NCBI RefSeq assembly: GCF_019097595.1
Contig: NC_080714.1
Coordinates: 626,759 to 690,758, forward strand
Direction: 5' to 3'
DNA: 64,000 nt
From: Hemibagrus wyckioides
Lineage: Eukaryota > Chordata > Actinopteri > Siluriformes > Bagridae
Below, piece after piece: positions 23,213 to 35,319 of the stretch (positions within the stretch are counted from its first letter, which is position 1; each line of letters opens with the position of its first letter). The position numbers and the translations under genes were made by a program. The notes beneath the pieces were generated by a model. It searched no databases and had not been told where the DNA came from. It was given only the letters and a program-made list of their open reading frames with translations.

Positions 23213-24245
23213 CCTGGAGTAAAATCCTCATATGGGTGGAATATGCTCAAAATTCATTTCACGATGGCCCCCATATTCAACACCATGGATCCAACTTCCC
23301 CTTTGTCGTGGAAGTGCACTCATCCAACTGTGGCACTGTGAGTGTGCTCTTGCAGAGTCATGGCATCCTGGGCAAACTTTGTCCATGTGTCTACTTCTCC
23401 AGAAAATTTACCCCTGCCGAAAGTAACTATGACAATGGCAACAGAGAACTGCTATCCATCAAAGAGGCACTGGCTGGAGGGGCAGACCACAAGAACATGG
23501 AGTATGCCAAGAATGCCAAAGGCCCCCAGTGGGCCCTCTTCTTCACCAGGTTTAATTTCACAGTAATCTATCACCCAGAAACCAAGAACAGCAAGGACAA
23601 TGCTCTCTCCCACTGACACAACCTCACAACCTGCACTGAAGTTGCGCCAGTCCATTGTTAGGAGTTACAATGGGCCCAAGCCACCTAAGGGGCTCCCAAT
23701 GTCCATGGCAACTTCCAAAGCACTTGTGAACAATGTCTTCAGGAACTACAGCATGCTAAAGTACAATGTATCAGATTTAGGAGTCCGGTTCACAGGTGTA
23801 GCAGGCCTTCTGTGAGAGATCAGGAATCCATGTCAGCCTCACCTTGGGGTACCACCCCCAATCCAGTGGCCAGGTCGAACAAGTCAACCAGGAGCAGTGA
23901 ACAAAAACACTGGAGTGAGATCCTAGTTGGAAAACACCCAAAATTCACTAACCTACTCCACCACTACCATCACCCCCTTTCATTGCCTTCTGGGTTACCA
24001 GCCCCTCACTCTTCCCATGGGCAAGTGAAACATTTGATGTACGTAGGGTAAACAGCTGTCTCAATCAGTGCATTGAGGTCTGGGAGAGGGCCCAAGAACT
24101 CTGGGCAAACCATCGACGGCACCCTCACCCCCCTACCAACCAGGACAGATGTTGTGGCTCTCCACACAGAACATAAAACTCAAGTTGCCTTGCAAAAAAT
24201 TAAGCCCCCCACTACATTGGTGTAACAACACCACCAGCAAATGTC
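23213..24245 (+). pseudogene. Ty3/gypsy fragments: integrase scrap, RNase H, integrase C-terminal part
   Basis: 23213-23262 reads WSKILIWVEYAQNSF, an integrase word that probably continues the copy broken at 19900. From 23263 a second copy begins in RNase H (VEVHSSNCGTVSVLLQ; to about 23615). 23630-24220 is a frameshifted integrase C-terminal half (GYQPLTLPMG near 23994; [19 protein letters not shown] near 24148). No intact domain. Confidence 0.72.
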
Positions 24246-24740
24246 TACCAGAGGGAGCCGTCCCCCAAGTACCGAGCCATTTGCTTTTGCCTTGTTCTAA
24301 CTGCTTTATTGTGTATTAACCTCATTTTATTTCCCGATTTCTAAATTAGTCTCGCGTTTATCTGATTTGTTTGCATCACTGTTTGCTTTTTGGTTTTGAC
24401 CTTTTTGCCTGCTCTCGATCTTGTGATTTTTGCCTGACGATTTGGAATATTTACTAAATGCCTGCAAATGGATCCTGCCTGTGTCTGACAAGTCATTACA
24501 GAATACTTCGCCACCGATGGATCCAGCAAATCGTGCGCATATCCAAGTGGTGGTGGCCCATCAGGGAGCAATGATCTGTGCATACGAGGATCAACTCGCA
24601 ACGCTACAGGTCATCAACGCGCAACTCCAGCAAGCACTGCCGACCTCCCCAGCTCCCCTCACACCTGTACGCAGTGAGTCCATGCGTATGGTGCTCCCAG
24701 AGAAATTCAATAGCTCCGCGGATCGCTGCGGGGTTCGGGT
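24246..24740 (+). pseudogene. Gypsy leader and gag N-terminal fragment
   Basis: An AT-rich leader is followed from about 24513 by a coding-like start (MDPANRAHIQVVVAHQGA), then a coiled-coil-like Gln-rich stretch and LPEKFNSSADRC. This matches the gag start of the chromovirus at 51855-56818 (LPEKFDESVDRC), so it is the same broad family. It stops at a LINE insertion. Confidence 0.6.
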
Positions 24741-25390
24741 ACAACTATAGAGTCCCCAGTCAGAGTACATTCCAGCACCCCTTGCAGGTTATCCAAGAAA
24801 GTTGGGTACTCCACACTGCTGTTTGGCCCATAAGCCGAAATAACAGTAAGACACCTATCCCTGACCCAAAGGTGCAGGGAAACAGCCCTCTTATTTACTG
24901 GGGAAAACTCCAGCACATGGTGGCTGAGCTGGGGGGCTATATGAAAGTCCTCTCACCATGGGGCACCCCAGAGTAGTAGAGGGTTCAACCTTTCTCAAGG
25001 GGTTGGGTTCCAGAGCCCAGGCTGTGCGTGGAGGTGAGCCCGACTATCTCTAACCAGTGCCGTTCAACCTCCCCCACCAGCTCAGGCTCCTTCTCCCCCA
25101 GTGAGGTGACATTCCATGTCCCAAGAGCCAGATTCTTTGACCAGGGTTTGGGTCGTTGAGGCCCCTGCCCATGATTGCTGCACAAACCACATCACACCAA
25201 CCCCTTATGCTCCTTCCGGCGGGTGTTAGGCCTACGGGAAGACGGGCCTACGTCACTCATTCGAGCTGTGCCTTGCCGAGTCCCATAGCCAACGACTCGG
25301 CCACCAGCTGCTCGCCTGCGCACCCCAATCCCAGGCCTGGCTCCAGGGTGGGGCCCAGGTAACACCAATCCGGGCAATGTAATGGTCCTT
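24741..25390 (-). pseudogene. Non-LTR retrotransposon 5' end and endonuclease fragment
   Basis: On the minus strand 25185-24985 reads LALGTWNVTSLGEKEPELVG and further EIVGLTSTHS, the start of an AP-type endonuclease; 24916-24707 reads LTVISAYGPNSSVEYPTFL, a later endonuclease part. GC-rich leader at 25190-25390. A related piece lies at 42370-43095. RT is absent here. Confidence 0.7.
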
Positions 25391-25420
25391 GATTTTTTTT
25401 TTTTTTACTCATGAGGGAAT

Positions 25421-26311
25421 TTGAACTGCTCTAACTTCAATGAAGTTGAAAGTGATCCCTCTGCACCTTCTGTAGTTCAGGTCCAAACAATTATCAAACC
25501 AGTAGGACCTGAGATAATTGAGAGATTAGCCCAGAGTTTACCATTAGCACAGGTTAACTTTTCTGAGTTCAGGAGAGTATTGTCAAGGAAGATGCATCTA
25601 TATGACATGTCTCTGCTTGAAATTACTCAACTGATGACAGATTTGACTGAGTCTGAGTTTCACAGTTTTGAAAAATCTATTGATTCTTCTGAGTTCTGAA
25701 ATACTAGTAAAGAGGAACTTTGGGAGGGAGTTCTGACTCTATTGAAAGAGGTCATTGGTCCAAAAGTAGACTGGTCACGAGTGAGTAGTTGTGTGCAGTA
25801 AAAAGATGAATCTATTACCGAATATACAGGAAGGTTTTGCCAAGCAGCTGCTGCTTACAGCAGTATTGCTGATACACCTCATATGGTGTTAGAGAATAGA
25901 GGTCCATTAGTCCGTATATGGTTTGATGGTCTTCTAGCAGGATACAGAAATGCACTGCCTTTCCTTGACCTCACATGGTCCACTGCACACTACTTGGGAA
26001 AAAGATTCAGATGTGAAAGCCAAGGTAAAAATTGTAGCAGCCTCTATAAATAAACCCAATCTAGAAGGAAAAAAGATCTGAGAGTGACAAAAAAGGACAA
26101 GTGTAATTATTGTGGTAATTTTGGCCACTGGGCAAAAGACTGTAGGAAAAAGCATCAGGACATTAGGAGAAATCTGCAGCATAATCACATGCCTAGTCAG
26201 CCGGCTTATAACCCTAGTGTTGCCCCCACACTTTCCAATGAAAGTCTAGGACAACTTGCTCAGGTGCTTCTGAGAGCACAGCAGGGACAGGCAGAGCAGA
26301 ATAAAAACTAA
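25421..26311 (+). pseudogene. Endogenous retrovirus-like gag remnant with one zinc knuckle
   Basis: Gag-like frame broken near 25699 and 25800 (an in-frame stop after SVVCSK-like text). The nucleocapsid part at 26084-26311 has one CCHC knuckle, C-X2-C-X4-H-X4-C, at about 26103-26144. Followed at once by a protease frame and then RT on the same strand, the retroviral order. No LTR was found beside it. Confidence 0.65.
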
Positions 26312-26322
26312 TTGTTGGGGCT

Positions 26323-26733
26323 GTGAGTTCTTACCCTTCCCCTGTTATGTACAATAATGATAAAAGATTGTTTGTCAAAGGTACCATACAACAAAAGGAG
26401 ATTGATTTTCTTTTAAATACTGGTGCTGAAATAACTGTAATTCCGATTGACCTAGCAAAAAAACTGAAAATTCCTTACCAGCAAACTAAACTTTCTTTAA
26501 CAGGAGTAGTAGGCAATGATGCTATTTTGTATGAAACTTCCCCCACTGAAGTACAGTTAGGCCTGAAGTCTTTAGTGTCACCACTGCTATGTGCTCCATT
26601 AAATACCGGACCTATACTAGGAATGGATTTGCTAAGGCAAATACATCTAACCTTAGATATGTCCTCAGAGTCTGCCACAATTAAAATTGCTTCAGCACAA
26701 ACATCTGCTAGTAATACACTGCCCCCTTACTAG
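26323..26733 (+). pseudogene. Retroviral-type aspartic protease with catalytic Asp changed to Asn
   Basis: About 110 residues with the LLNTGAE active-site word (Asn codon at 26416-26418 where Asp is required), a GVVGNDA flap-like part and a GPILGMDLL C-terminal motif. The fold elements are readable, but the D-to-N change should abolish proteolysis. The frame itself is open. Confidence 0.7.
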
Positions 26734-26879
26734 ATCATCCTATTTGGGCTAAAGATGAGGAAGGGCTAAAGATAAGGATGACTGTGGCCTTTTGACCTCA
26801 ATAGAACCTGTTAGGCTGGCGGGAACCTCTCCCCCGCAACCAAACAATACCCATTAAGTAAAGCAGCAAGGGGTCCAGC

Positions 26880-27769
26880 CTGTAATAGAAAAATTGTTGT
26901 CACAGGGAGTGATTGTTAAAACACATAGCCCATGTAACTCCCCAATATGGCCCATAAAGAAGGCAAATGGAACATGGCGACTCACAGTTGATTACAGAAT
27001 AGCTAACACTGAAAAGATTACTCCTTTAGTTGCAGATCCATCCACCGTTTGCAATGATTTACAGATAAACTGTATTTTAAGTATAAGTATTTTCTGTAAT
27101 TGATATGTCCAACGGTTTTTTCTCTGTACCTGTACATCCTGACAGTCAACCTTGGTTAGCATTTACAGTTGACTATGAACAAAACCAATGGATGAGATTA
27201 CCTCAGGGATTTCAAAATTCTCCCACCATTAATCATCAGGCAGTCCGACGTGATTTGTCTGACCGGTTCAACAATCTACTGTAATTCAGTATGTTGATGA
27301 TATTTTAATTGCATCACCAGATGATGAGATACTAAATCTGAATTAGAAGCTTTGTTAGACTAGTTACATAAACAAGGAAATAAAGAAAGTTTTCACATGG
27401 CACAAATTGCTAGAGAACAGGTCATTTTTCTTGGACAAACTATTGGAGCTGGGGTTAGAGCCATAACTCCTGATAGAGCAGCTGCAGTTAAAACAATACC
27501 TCCACCCACTACCATAAAAGCACTCAGATCCTTTTTAGGCACAGCAGGGTACTGAGACCCTGGACTGAAGAGTATGCCTTATAAGCTCAACCACTATATG
27601 ACTTGTTAAAAGGTACTGTTAAAGATACTGATTCTATTTGTCTTCAAGAGAAACAGCTTAAGGCATTTCAAGCCCTAAAAGTGCTTTATGTCAAGTGCCT
27701 GCTTTAGGGATTCCCCAAACAGACATTCTGTTTGTTTTGTATGTCCATGAAAACTTAGGATTCATGGCA
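26880..27769 (+). pseudogene. Retroviral-type reverse transcriptase remnant
   Basis: Starts with a SPCNSPIWPIKK fingers motif (26927-26962) and TWRLTVDYR. Frameshifts follow; WMRLPQGFQNSP (about 27190-27225) and a YVDD catalytic box (27290-27301) are clear, then a thumb region (FLGQTIGAG, SFLGTAGY near 27530). YVDD and the thumb fit a retroviral rather than gypsy RT. It ends at the L2 LINE. Confidence 0.72.
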
Positions 27770-29344
27770 GCATGCCTATTTCTGATCAGAGCATAGAGTG
27801 CTTCACTACACTTCAAGAGCCTGATCTAATTTCTCTAATTTCTTCTTCAAAACTTTCAACCTGCATTCTAGATCCTTTACCCACATCTTTCCTTAAACAG
27901 ATATTACCAGTAGCTACCGAACCCCTTCTAAAAATCATTTATTCTTCCCTTAGTACTGGCTATGTGCCTAAATATTTTAAGCTAGCAGTTATCAAACCCT
28001 TGATTAAAAAACCGGACCCTGGTCAGCTGTCTAACTATAGACCAATATCGAACCTGCCCTTTATCTCCAAGATCCTACAAAAGGCTGTAGCACAGCAGTT
28101 ATGTTCATACTTACATAGAAATAACATTTATGAAATGTATCAGTCAGGATTTAGACCTCATCATAGCACAGAGACAGCACTGGTTAAAGTGGTCAATGAC
28201 CTGTTACTGACCTCTGATCAGGGTTGTGTCTCCTTACTGGTGCTACTGGGTCTTCGTGCAGCTTTTGACACCATTGATCACACTGTTCTACTTGATAGAC
28301 TAGAACATTTTGGTGTTAAAGGAACAGCCCTCTCCTGGCTCAGGTCTTATTTGACTGACCGTTATCAGTTTGTAGATCTAGATGGTGACTTCTCTATGCA
28401 TACCAAGGTTATGTTCGGTGTTCCACAAGGTTCTGTTTTAGGCCCACTGCTTTTCTCACTGTATATGTTACCCCTTGGTGTAATTATTCGTAAACATGGT
28501 ATTAGCTTCCACTGTTATGACACACCGATGACACACAGCTATAAGTTTCAGCGAAGTCAGATGAGAGACACCAGCTTATTAAGATAGAAGAATGTGTAAA
28601 GGACATTAGACATTGAATGGACACTAGCTTCCTCCTGCTTAACTCTGACAAGACAGAGGTGCTAGTACTAGGACCACATGCAGCTAGCTTTCTGATTACA
28701 GAGTAACGGTGGATGGTCTTTCTGTTTCATCTTGTCCAGCAGTAAAAGATCTTGGTGTGATTATTGACTCTGGTCTTTCGTTTGAAGCTTGTGTAGATAA
28801 TATCACTAAGGTAGCCTTCTTCCATCTCAGAAATATCACTAAGATAAGAAATATGTTGTCGCTTCATGATGCAGAGAAATTAGTTCATGCTTTTGTTACC
28901 TCTAGGTTGGATTATTGTAATGTCTTACTGTCTGGATGTTCCAGTAGGAGCAGAAACAAGCTCCAGTTAGTCCAGAATGCAGCAGCTAGAGTCCTAACTA
29001 GAACCAGAAGATATGAACACATCACTCCTATTTTATCCACACTACATTGGCTCCCAGTCAAATTTCACATTGATTATAAAATACTGTTACTGACCTATAA
29101 AACACTAAATGGTCTCGCGCCGCAGTACCTGAGCGATCTTTTAGTCTTTTATGATCCGCCACGCCTACTCAGATCAAAGGGTGCTGGTTACTTGGTAGTA
29201 CCTCAAATAGCACAGGCTACAGCAGGGGGCGGAGCTTTTTCTTTCAAAGCCCCACAGCTATGGAACAGCCTTCCAATTAGTGTTGGGGATTCAGACACAG
29301 TCTCAATGTTTAAGTCTAGGCTGAAGACACATTTCACTGCATGA
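27770..29344 (+). pseudogene. L2-type LINE, copy B
   Basis: 5'-truncated. One open frame at 27772-28587 (271 codons) covers RT fingers and palm ([44 protein letters not shown]). At the YADD site the text reads CYDTPMTHS: a short insertion near 28518-28530 shifts the frame and destroys the catalytic box. The thumb and C-terminal part follow at 28709-29344 (211 codons). The usual L2 3' tail is missing. Confidence 0.9.
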
Positions 29345-29790
29345 AAAGAGGTGTATCTGTACCAGGATACTCCTGTATACACCACTGATTTTCGAAAGTA
29401 TCTACAAGTACCACTGACTGTATACATCAAATTCCACCAAGCTAGGATACTTCCAGAATTATACCAATTCGGATGTATCTTGCTGAGGTATTCTACCATG
29501 GTACAGCCATTTGTTGCCATGGCAAGTAATCCACTCAAAGATTTTGTCAGGAGACATTCACACCTTAAGACCCATTTGCATTTTACACCTTTGCACAATT
29601 CTGCTGTTCCCTATTGGTCTTTTATCTCAACATTGATTGGTTGTCTAGTGGGACATTACCCAGTCCCTTTCCTGTTAATATTATTTATTTATATTATTAT
29701 ACTTTTTATTTAGCCCAACCCAAGCCCTCATAGCTGAGTGACTTGATTGGTTATTGGGCAGGTATGTAGATAGACCCTATCCACCCCCCC
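29345..29790. other. Unassigned stretch
   Basis: No recognised coding or repeat content. A C-rich tract (CCACCCCCCC) ends it, next to the possible EnSpm terminus. Confidence 0.5.
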
Positions 29791-30006
29791 CACTGTACTA
29801 TACATCCCCCCACACCCTTCAAAAAATGAGAACGGAATTAATTCAGAAATTTTTGTATTAAAATTAAACCAAACACTAATAAATATAAAAAGCAAAGTAA
29901 GAATAAGGGAAAAACAGAAAATATGGAAAAAATGAACAAATGTGCGATTATAAAAAGGTGCAATTAAATTAAAAGCAATACTAAAACAAACACATGCACC
30001 AGTATG

Positions 30007-31322
30007 TTAGAGTTCCAAAAATGAATGTCTTTCTGGCTCGGTTCTATTAACTCTTACACGCTGAAGGTGTGTAAGAGTGTAGCGCATATCCGCCTCCAGT
30101 CTGCGTTGAAGCTGCTGGCAAAGCTCCGACAATTGTGGGTTCCTGTGAGGTGGAGACCTCACAACCCACACCGGTCTTCCATCCTCCTCATCGGACATCA
30201 GTTCCAGCATTGCAGTCTGCCACAGTTCTCTCTCTGCATCTGTTTGAATGACCCTAGTCCTGGACTCCAGCAACTGCAAAACACACAATACGTTAACCAC
30301 TAAAAACACCCAGAGATGTAGAAAACTTAATACATAGATGAATTTCTACACTTACTCATCTTTTCCTTTGTCGGTTTTTAGCCCCTGCCTTAATGGAGTC
30401 TCTTAGCTGGGACTTTCCTGGCTGAGACAAAGAGCATTTCCTCCGCAAAGTCGCACAGTAAGTCCTGCAACATGCTGAATAAAAAAAAATAATTCAGATA
30501 AGTGACAGAAACAATTAAAATTATTAGATGGACAAAAATTAATGGGACATGAAAATAATTACAATGACAATTTCTGATTCCCCTTTATACACTCAGGGTC
30601 TGTATCTGTAAAAGTCGTCTTTAATTCCTCCAGCAGATATTTCATCACTGCCTGATTATGAGGTGAACTTATTCTGTGTGGAAAGAGAGTAGTATCATTA
30701 ATTACATTTAAACTGATTCTGTAAAACCCCACACAGAGCATGTAAAAAACAGCATTCTTACCCAGTTTGAGGATCATATTTATGTGGGTTGTTTTCCGAA
30801 TTATGGAGGCACCTTACAGCTTCCTGTAACGTTGAATTAAAAACACTTTAATACATACACACATACATACATACAACAAAGACTTTTCAAACATCGTATA
30901 ATTGAACAAACTGTTAAATAATCTGGACACCTACAACAACGCAAGGAACAAAAAGTAGTTGCGCTAACTTAGGCTAACTTGGCGAGGTATAATTTACTAC
31001 TGTATTGTCGGCTAACATAAAGCTCAACTTACTGCAGTGCCCATGTTATGCGCCTTCTTAACTCCTTTATGCCCATGGCTCGACTCTTCCTGCGGTCTTT
31101 GCTTGTCGAACTCGCACTGAAGCGCTGAAGACGCTGGATAGCCTCTTCGAGAAGAGCAGTGTGTGCAGCTTGATTCTCCATCAAACCCTCAAGCTGATGA
31201 GACAAAGCGCTCTGACCGGAGATCAGCTGCTTCTTCAAGTCATTCATACTCAGTGGGCTTGATGCTGTTTGTTGACCGTTAGTCACGGGAGTAGAAAAGC
31301 TTAGGTTTCTTTTGCACGCCAT
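30007..31322 (-). CDS. Multi-exon gene of unknown function in the EnSpm-like element
   Basis: Reading leftwards: exon 1 31322 to about 31031 (MACKRNLSFST; a heptad-like Leu/Gln coiled coil, then basic KDRRKSRAMG), exon 2 about 30829-30767 (EAVRCLHNSENNPHKYDPQTG), exon 3 about 30683-30591 (SSPHNQAVMKYLLEELKTTF), exon 4 about 30478-30370 (a Cys-rich and basic stretch), exon 5 from about 30275 (acidic MSDEEDG, then PPHRNPQLSELCQQLQRRLE). Splice-like AG and GT borders are visible at most joints. At exon 1 the donor reads CTGCAGTAAGT and seems to have lost one G. I do not know its function; similar proteins accompany fish transposons. It could be a transposon-encoded DNA-binding helper. Confidence 0.5.
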
Positions 31323-31590
31323 CACAAATAGTATTTTGTACTTCCACCAAGACGCAGTTCGTGAGAATAACTTCCGTAAACAATGCTGACAATTTAAAGT
31401 TGTTTTTTCGCGCAAGTGAAAGGATACCGTAATGTCATTGGCTGCAGCCGCTTTACGTCACCGACATAATGCGCAGAACTGCAAAAACAACCTTCCCTAT
31501 TCGATGGTTTCCACGACACCCCGCCCACCCCTGTCAGTGAATTGTTTGTATTTATTCTGGGGGAAAATATAATACATGTTGCCTGTCATC

Positions 31591-34014
31591 ATGGAAGGGC
31601 GTTTGAGGTCGCCTGTGGATCTGTTGAGAAGAAAGAGAGCCCGGCGGTTTTGTGATCACTGCAACAATATTGTTTCACATGCCAATTTTTATCGTCACAA
31701 AAAATGTTTTTTCGCAATGGAGTTTGGATCAAAGATACTACAACCCAAGACAACTCAAGAGTGGAAAAAAAACTATTGAGTTAGAAGATGTGCACGTGAT
31801 GAAAGCCTTGATCCATCAGAAGTGGAAAACGCAGTCTGGGATGTCCACTTAGGTAAGTTATTGAATTTATTTTATCTATGTCAGCAAGCAAAATGATTTA
31901 TAAATGTTTGACTTAATTCGAATATTCAGATATATAGTCTGTTTGTTTCTGTAGGCCTCAGGATGCTTGAGTCACAGCTTACCCCAAAAGAACTTCATTT
32001 ATTCATTTGTTCATTTATGTGCTCTTTTTGTTAGGAACAGTGTGTTCAGAATATAGTTAACTTGTTTTTACAGCATATAAAATTAGCCATTTGTTGAAAC
32101 TTGTATATATTATATAATTTAGGATATATGTTATATAAATATATAACTGTTATGATCTTCAACATTTGACAATGTACAATAAAACTATATAAAATCTAGA
32201 GCACTGAAGATCACAATAATGTTAAAAAGAGAAGAATCCTGTTAGGCTTAGGTAATAAACTGTTTCTATCTTGATTTGCAAATGTGGCCATTAGACGTAA
32301 TGTCTGTTGACCAAATAGCTTTAGTTATTGTTATGAATGGCCCATCAGCACATACATATGATAATGCAGTGATGAAGTGCGGGGTGTTTACCAGATGATT
32401 TAAGTGAAAGCCTGTTAACAGTAAACTACGGTGAACATTGACATGCATGACAATACATATTACCATGGTTTTGTGATTGTAATGGTATTGTGATCTTTGG
32501 GTGTTTGGGTTGATTAGCTTGTAAACACAAATAATCTTTTTTTACAGAGAACTTTAGCAGCCTAGAAGAAGGAAATCTGTGCATGCCTGAGGAAGACATG
32601 CATCTCAATGAAAATCCAGATTCACCAGAAGGACTGCTTAATTTATCATTAACAGAGTCTTCAGATGATGACAGTGACAGTGTCTTTACAGATGAGCAGG
32701 ACCATGAAGATTCGGATTTGGCAGAAGATGATAACACTGAAGCAGATACAACCAATGGTGATGACGCCAGGCAGTTACATGTAAAGCTCCTAGCATTCAT
32801 GCTTTTAACCTGGCAAGCTGTATTCAACATATCAGACAATGCCATCACTGCATTGCTGCTATGCATCAGACACTTTATGTGGGTAATTGGAAATATTCTC
32901 TCTGCTGATTTACTTAGCAGTTTTGCTGATATGATTCCCAAGTTTTACATTCAATAAGGAAATTGACCAATATTAACAGAGACAACCTCTGCAAATATTC
33001 TATCTGTCCCCAGTGTAAGTCCACATATACACTTGCTGAGCGTTATCATATCGCCAGGAATGGTTCAGCTACTAGTAAAATATGTGGATATATTCCATTT
33101 TACAAGCATCCACACAAGACATCTGCCCTGAGAAAGAAATGTGGCTCTCTCTTAATGACCAAAGTTACACGTTTCAATGGCACAGAAAGTCTTTACCCAA
33201 AATAAACCTATTGTTATAAGAAAGTAATTCAGTCTTTGGAAACTTTGATTAGAAGACCTGGATTTTTGGAAAAGTGTGAGAAGTGGAGACAAAGACGAAT
33301 TCCTGACTCTGTTATGGCAGATGTTTATGATGGACAGATTTGGACAGACTTTCAGTATGTAAATGGACAGCCATTTTTAGCAGAGCCAAACCATTTTGCT
33401 CTTATGATGAATGTTGATTGGTATCAACCCTTCAAGAATTCTCCATATTCAGTAGGGGTCATATACCTGGCCCTTTTGAATTTGCCACGAGAGGAGCGTT
33501 TTAAGGAGATCATAATTTTAGTTGGAGTTATACCAGGACCTACAGAACCGAAGAACATTATTAACAGTTATCTTGACCCTTTGGTGGATAAGCTTCGTGA
33601 GCTGTGGGATGGAGTTCCCATATTTACTCCTTCAATTTTGGGGTGCCAAGTGTACAGAGCGGCTCTTCTGTGCCTTTCATCAGACATTCCAGCTTCACAC
33701 AAGTGTGGTGGCTTTGTGGGCCATGGAGCTTTAAGAGGTTAGTTTTCTGCTATTGTGCCATTACATCTGTTGTTTTAAACTTAAAAGTACATCTATTTTT
33801 AAGATACATCATCCATTCATTGTTGTATTTGTGTTCTATAGGATGTAACAAATGTCTGAAAACATTCAAGAAAACATCCTTTGGGGGGGAAACAGACTTC
33901 TCTGGCTTTGACCGTTCATCTTGGGTCCCTCACACTTCAGAGGCGTACAAGCTGTGTGCTAAAATGACAGAGAAGGCAACCACAAAGGCAACAACTACCA
34001 TGCCACAAGCTTAG
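31591..34014 (+). pseudogene. Tnp2-family (EnSpm/CACTA) transposase, frameshifted and truncated
   Basis: Transposase of an EnSpm-like element. Exon 1 (31591 to about 31853) has a C2H2-type finger, RFCDHCNN...YRHKKCFF, and ends at a GTAAGT donor. A 690-base intron (31854-32546) follows. Exon 2 (about 32547-33738) has an acidic Ser/Asp-rich stretch, a CPQC zinc-binding word (near 33005), then the Tnp2 core with DGQIWTDFQYVNGQPFL (33332-33382), MMNVDWYQPF and ILVGVIPGPTEP. Exon 3 (33842-34014) has CNKCLKTF. Frameshifts occur near 31710, 32950 and 33203. The C-terminal catalytic part is missing. Family assignment is from the core motifs. Confidence 0.75.
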
Positions 34015-34089
34015 GCACAGGAAGAGGCGAGATCACCAATCATAACTGAAAAACTTCTATTGGCTTGGTATGATTGGAGCCATTTGAGG

Positions 34090-34730
34090 GCCGTGTCCTT
34101 AATACCTACACTCTGAGATGCCAGTGTCACAGATGTCGCTGACATTAATACTGAGTCCAATAGATATGACAAGGTCCAAAATATGTCCCTGTTTATGTGT
34201 TGGAACTAGCACTGACTGGCTGAGTTCAAAGGAGTCTGGCAAAGATATAAAATCATTTGATAATTGGTTAGAAGGGCAGCAAACATGAATATTAAAATCA
34301 ATGCATATTAGGATCTTCTCATATTTTGGCACAATACCATCAAGAAACTCAGAAATTTTCTGGATAAAATTCTTGTTATATTTAGGTGGGCGTTAAACCA
34401 CTGCAAACAACACGGGATATTTAAAATCAACCACATATAACTGCAGTTCAGAACTAGAGAAGTCATCTGTAAGAATAGACTGGCAACTAAAATTGTCTTT
34501 AAAGATAGATGCCAAGCCACCAACACAAACTGAGCCTCGTGGAGAGCTAAGAAAGGAACAGATGGGAGGGAGAAGTTCAGAGAAAGCACTGTTCTCACCT
34601 GCTTTCAGCCATGTATGCTGCAAGACGTAGCAGCTATACTTCGCTTGCAATCCAAGCGACCAGTGACAAGGCTTGTATACAGTGGACGCTGCCACAAAGG
34701 CCTTAACACAAACCAACAGCCCTCCTCTCT
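34090..34730 (-). pseudogene. L2 LINE endonuclease fragment
   Basis: Minus-strand AP-endonuclease region: FNIHVCCPSNQLSNDFISL near 34290, THKQGHILDLVIS near 34190, and an upstream DFKYPVLFAVV/VGGLASIF part in another frame near 34400-34540. Frames are broken. It belongs to the same L2 family as copies A-C, which lack this 5' part. Confidence 0.75.
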
Positions 34731-34874
34731 TACCCCGTTTTCTGTTACGCTACGGGGAGGAATGCAAGGCATACACCAGAGGTACGGTGGTATATCTGAG
34801 AGCAGTGGTGGGGGAGAGTTTGATTGCAAATATGAATGATAAATCTGTGACTTCCTTCAAGAAAAGAAGTCTAC

Positions 34875-34875
<1 letters not shown>

Positions 34876-34906
<31 letters not shown>
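34876..34906. repeat. (AAT)n microsatellite
   Basis: Ten or so AAT units. Confidence 0.9.
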
Positions 34907-34907
<1 letters not shown>

Positions 34908-34941
34908 GTATGTCATGCATTATTTTACTCTGTACATAATG

Positions 34942-35090
34942 ACTCATCATCAGCTAAATAAAACACAAGCAGCTGAACCCAGCTCAGGTTTCAGTGAGTT
35001 TCAGATGAAGAGATGAGACTGATTGTTTAGGTCCATGTGTTTCACTCATTCTGGTCGCATGGGAATATTTTAAAAAGCTTTGTGAGTCGT
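34942..35090. repeat. Inverted copy of DNA from upstream of MHC beta
   Basis: Reverse complement of 10981-11115 joined to 11246-11268; by eye well over 90% identical. The join falls between two TTTTAT words, as a deletion between short direct repeats would give. Confidence 0.8.
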
Positions 35091-35319
35091 AGTGTCAGGA
35101 AATAAAAATGTGATGCCACGCAAGCTGGGGACTGAACCTGAGTCTTCTGCAGAAGAGCCCAATCACTCACAGTACAGAGTCTAGACCTTTAAACCCTGGG
35201 AATTAAAACAAACATTCATCACAAAAAGTGAAAAAAGACAATGGAAAACACAACCACAAAAATAAAAAAATAATATAAAAATATAAAAGCTCAGAAAGGT
35301 CTAAGTCTAGAAAAGATCA
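35091..35319. other. Unassigned AT-rich stretch
   Basis: Contains, on the minus strand, a GACTCAGGTTCAGTCCCC word that resembles a tRNA B box, but no foldable tRNA was found. Confidence 0.3.

Larger units (their letters stand above)
29791..34060. mobile_element. EnSpm/CACTA-like DNA transposon remnant
   Basis: The unit is defined by a Tnp2-family transposase gene (+) and a divergently read multi-exon gene (-) that share a roughly 270-bp gap at 31323-31590. The left end may be CACTGTACTATACATCCC at 29791, since the superfamily starts CACTA/CACTG, but no matching right terminus was found. The right side seems lost near 34020-34060, inside the transposase. Boundaries are approximate. Confidence 0.6.

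Noticed and set aside
25421..27769. LTRs flanking the gag-pro-pol remnant
   Set aside because: No direct repeat pair was found on its two sides; the nearby LTRs at 22288-23208 belong to an opposite-strand element.
29791..29810. CACTG start as a proven EnSpm terminus
   Set aside because: No matching inverted end or 2-3-bp target duplication was found, so it stays only a suggestion.
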